From positions 1 to 6,134 of the forward strand of contig JAJRYM010000240.1 of NCBI GenBank assembly GCA_024275775.1: a stretch of 6,134 nt of DNA, written 5' to 3'. Position numbers and translations under genes: made by a program. Below, one piece after another: positions 4,547 through 6,134 of this stretch; position 1 is the first letter of the stretch; each line of letters opens with the position of its first letter. The stretch comes from Nitrospirota bacterium (GTDB lineage Bacteria; Nitrospinota_A; UBA7883; JACRGQ01). The notes under the pieces are model-generated. The model saw nothing but the letters and a program-made list of their open reading frames with translations, ran no database searches and was not told the DNA's origin.

Positions 4547-5863
4547 TTGCGTATTATAAAAATCATTTTTCTGGTCTCTTTTTTCATGGCCGGCACAACA
4601 GCCGTCCACGCAGGGCAAAAACCCGGCGTAAAGGGGGCGCGAACAGTCTCTGATGAAGAGCCGTCCGGCGTCGTTATCTTACGGCAGGCCCTCGCTTACG
4701 CTCTGTTGAAAAACCCGGAACTGACGGCGTTTGGACAGGAAAAGCGCGCCAGAGACGCCCTCGCTTTACAGGCCGGGTTCTATCCAAACCCCGAGTTTTC
4801 CGTAGATGTGGAGGACTTCGCAGGTTCCGGGCCGTATACCGGAACGGATCTGACGCAAACAACCGTCATGCTCAGCCAAAAACTGGAACTGGCCGGGAAA
4901 CGGCCGAAACGGAGGCAGGTAGCGTCCATGCAAAGAAAGCTTGTCGACTGGCATTACGAGGTAAAAAAACAGGATATCGCCCTGCGGGTCACCAAGGCGT
5001 TCATAGACGTGCTGGCCTCCCAGCAACGGCTCAAACTGAAAAAGGACTCGACTGAGCTTGCCAAACAGATAAAGGACGTGGTGGCGCTTCGCGTTCAGGC
5101 CGGCAAGGTTTCTCCGGTTGAGGAGATTAAAGCGGGCGTTTTTCTATCGATCGCGAAAATAGAGTTGCGCAGGGCGAAGCAGGAACTTTTCGCCGCCCGG
5201 AAAAAACTTGCCGCACTCTGGGGAAGTAGTTCGCCCCAATTCGCACAGGCGGAAGGTTCGCTTACGGAACTTTTCCCGTTGCCGGAGGAGTCGGCTCTTG
5301 AAAAGCGCATTGCGGATAATCCGGAAATAGGCCGTTTCGGGGCGGAGATGGAATACCGCCGCGCAAGGGTTGAACTGGAAAAAGCGCGCAGGACGCCCGA
5401 CCTTACGGTGAGCGGCGGCGTGAGGAGATTTAACGAGACGAACGACAACGCCATCGAGTTCGGCCTCTCCATACCGATTCCGGTGCTCAACCGCAATCAG
5501 GGCAGAGTGGCCGCCGCCGGGTATGACCTGATGAAACTTCAGGATGAACGGCGGGCGGCGGAACTGAGAATAAAAGCATCGCTCGCGGACGGCTACACCG
5601 CCTTATCGGGAGCCTTCTTTGAAGCCGGGGCGCTTAGTAACGACGTATTGCCTGCGGCAAAAAAAGCTTTCGACGCGGAGCGGGAAGGTTACTTGCAGGG
5701 CAAGTTCGGTTTTCTGGACGTGCTGGATGCCCAGCGCACGCTGTTTGAAGTGCGCAACCGCAACATACTGGTGCTTGCGGATTATCACAAAAGTATCGCC
5801 GAAGTGGAACGTCTTGTGGGCGGAGCGATAGTCAGAAGAAATGAAGGGAGAAACAACCGGTGA
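4547..5863 (+). CDS. TolC-family outer-membrane efflux channel, CzcC/CusC type
   Basis: The 438-residue precursor is the usual length for the outer-membrane channel of heavy-metal RND pumps, which forms a trimeric duct expelling ions such as Cu+, Ag+, Co2+, Zn2+ or Cd2+. The signal peptide (1-22) ends in VHA; there is no lipobox Cys, so it is not a lipoprotein, unlike E. coli CusC. The two OEP repeats are seen. The first has LRQALAYALLKNPEL (45-59), QAGFYPNPEF (75-84) and LSQKLELAGKR (109-119). The second has NPEIGRFGAEM, then TPDLTVSGGVRRF, SIPIPVLNRNQG and a closing EGYLQGKFGFLDVLDAQRTL block. These match the CzcC/CusC branch rather than drug-efflux TolC. It starts at TTG with a good Shine-Dalgarno. 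Its TGA stop overlaps the next gene's GTG (GTGA), so translation is probably coupled. The transported metal cannot be read from this sequence. Confidence 0.93.
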   Translation: MRIIKIIFLVSFFMAGTTAVHAGQKPGVKGARTVSDEEPSGVVILRQALAYALLKNPELTAFGQEKRARDALALQAGFYPNPEFSVDVEDFAGSGPYTGTDLTQTTVMLSQKLELAGKRPKRRQVASMQRKLVDWHYEVKKQDIALRVTKAFIDVLASQQRLKLKKDSTELAKQIKDVVALRVQAGKVSPVEEIKAGVFLSIAKIELRRAKQELFAARKKLAALWGSSSPQFAQAEGSLTELFPLPEESALEKRIADNPEIGRFGAEMEYRRARVELEKARRTPDLTVSGGVRRFNETNDNAIEFGLSIPIPVLNRNQGRVAAAGYDLMKLQDERRAAELRIKASLADGYTALSGAFFEAGALSNDVLPAAKKAFDAEREGYLQGKFGFLDVLDAQRTLFEVRNRNILVLADYHKSIAEVERLVGGAIVRRNEGRNNR

Positions 5864-6134
5864 AAATTTACAGAAACAGAGGCATCGCCTTTTTCGCAAT
5901 CGCCGTTCTGATGCTTGCGGGACCGTCGGCCGTGCTTCATGGCACAGCCGTCGCCGCCGAGCACGAGGGGCATCAGGAACATGAAGGAGAGCATGGCGGA
6001 GAGCACGGAGAATAAAGCCTCAAGCTGAGCAATGATGAAATAAAGGAGTTCGGGATAATCATCGCCGTTGCCGGCCCCGGTAAAATTGAAAGGCATATAA
6101 ACCTGCCCGGAGAAATCAAGCTGAACGCCGATAA
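5860..6134 (+). pseudogene. RND efflux periplasmic adaptor (CzcB/CusB type), interrupted by in-frame TAA; runs off the window
   Basis: A GTG (5860-5862) overlaps the channel gene's TGA, with AGGGAG (5845-5850) nine bases upstream. The frame encodes a signal peptide (about 1-33: KIYRNRG, then a hydrophobic core, ending TAVAAEH) and a His/Glu-rich linker with five His (35, 38, 41, 45, 49), then a TAA at 6013-6015 after 51 codons. In the same frame, directly after it, come SLKLSNDEIKEFGI, AVAGPGKIERHINLPG and EIKLNAD to the window end. These are the typical first strands of the CzcB/CusB membrane-fusion family, whose members join the RND pump to the outer channel and often have His-rich N-termini. 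One base change (for example GAA to TAA) would explain the stop. No ATG, GTG or TTG in frame after it restores a start in this window. Alternatives are a sequence error, or a real short peptide with a separate adaptor start. Family identity is firm; the functional state is not. Confidence 0.85.

Noticed and set aside
6013..6015. Programmed recoding (selenocysteine or pyrrolysine) at the adaptor stop
   Set aside because: The codon is TAA, not TGA or TAG, and no dedicated downstream structure is evident. TAA also ends mgtE, the EVE gene and the His-rich gene here.

Overview
The window looks like chromosomal DNA from a Gram-negative, respiring bacterium. It has an outer-membrane efflux channel with a signal peptide, a membrane-anchored dihaem c-type cytochrome, an MgtE magnesium channel and palindromic intergenic repeats of a kind I associate with Desulfobacterota, Nitrospirota and similar lineages. 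The lineage is a guess: there is no rRNA or marker gene here. All three stop codons (TAA, TAG, TGA) end intact genes, so the genetic code looks standard.

Layout. At 19-552 lies a plus-strand membrane protein of unknown function whose frame is open to the left edge. At 553-915 is a gene-free stretch holding two structured repeats: an imperfect 80-bp palindrome and a GC-rich hairpin-bearing element. At 916-1389 (minus) is an EVE-domain protein. It is divergent from mgtE (1443-2798, plus). Only 53 bp separate the two starts, with a TATAAT box 6-7 bp before each start, a perfect 12-bp palindrome between them and no Shine-Dalgarno, so both genes may have leaderless mRNAs. Downstream of mgtE, a perfect 16-bp palindrome, a TATAAT box and a stem-loop precede an unrecognised Arg-rich 108-residue ORF (2908-3234) with a very strong ribosome binding site. 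It converges on a Met-rich dihaem cytochrome gene (3285-3944, minus), and a large stem-loop lies over the cytochrome stop codon.

The right third is the start of a heavy-metal efflux cluster. A His-rich exported 144-residue protein (4022-4456) is followed by a CzcC/CusC-type outer-membrane channel (4547-5863, TTG start) and the first part of a CzcB/CusB-type periplasmic adaptor, which begins at a GTG at 5860 overlapping the channel's stop codon. The RND pump gene would be expected beyond the right edge. The cytochrome is divergent from this cluster and carries two Met-rich stretches plus two CXXCH haem sites, which fits copper or silver handling.

The most striking observation is that the adaptor reading frame is interrupted by an in-frame TAA after 51 codons. 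Recognisable adaptor sequence resumes in the same frame right after it and runs to the window edge. Either the adaptor is broken by a single nonsense change (or a sequence error), or the locus makes a short exported His/Glu-rich peptide. No established novel system is evident. The best candidates for follow-up are the interrupted adaptor, the Met-rich cytochrome beside the metal efflux genes, and the Arg-rich small ORF.
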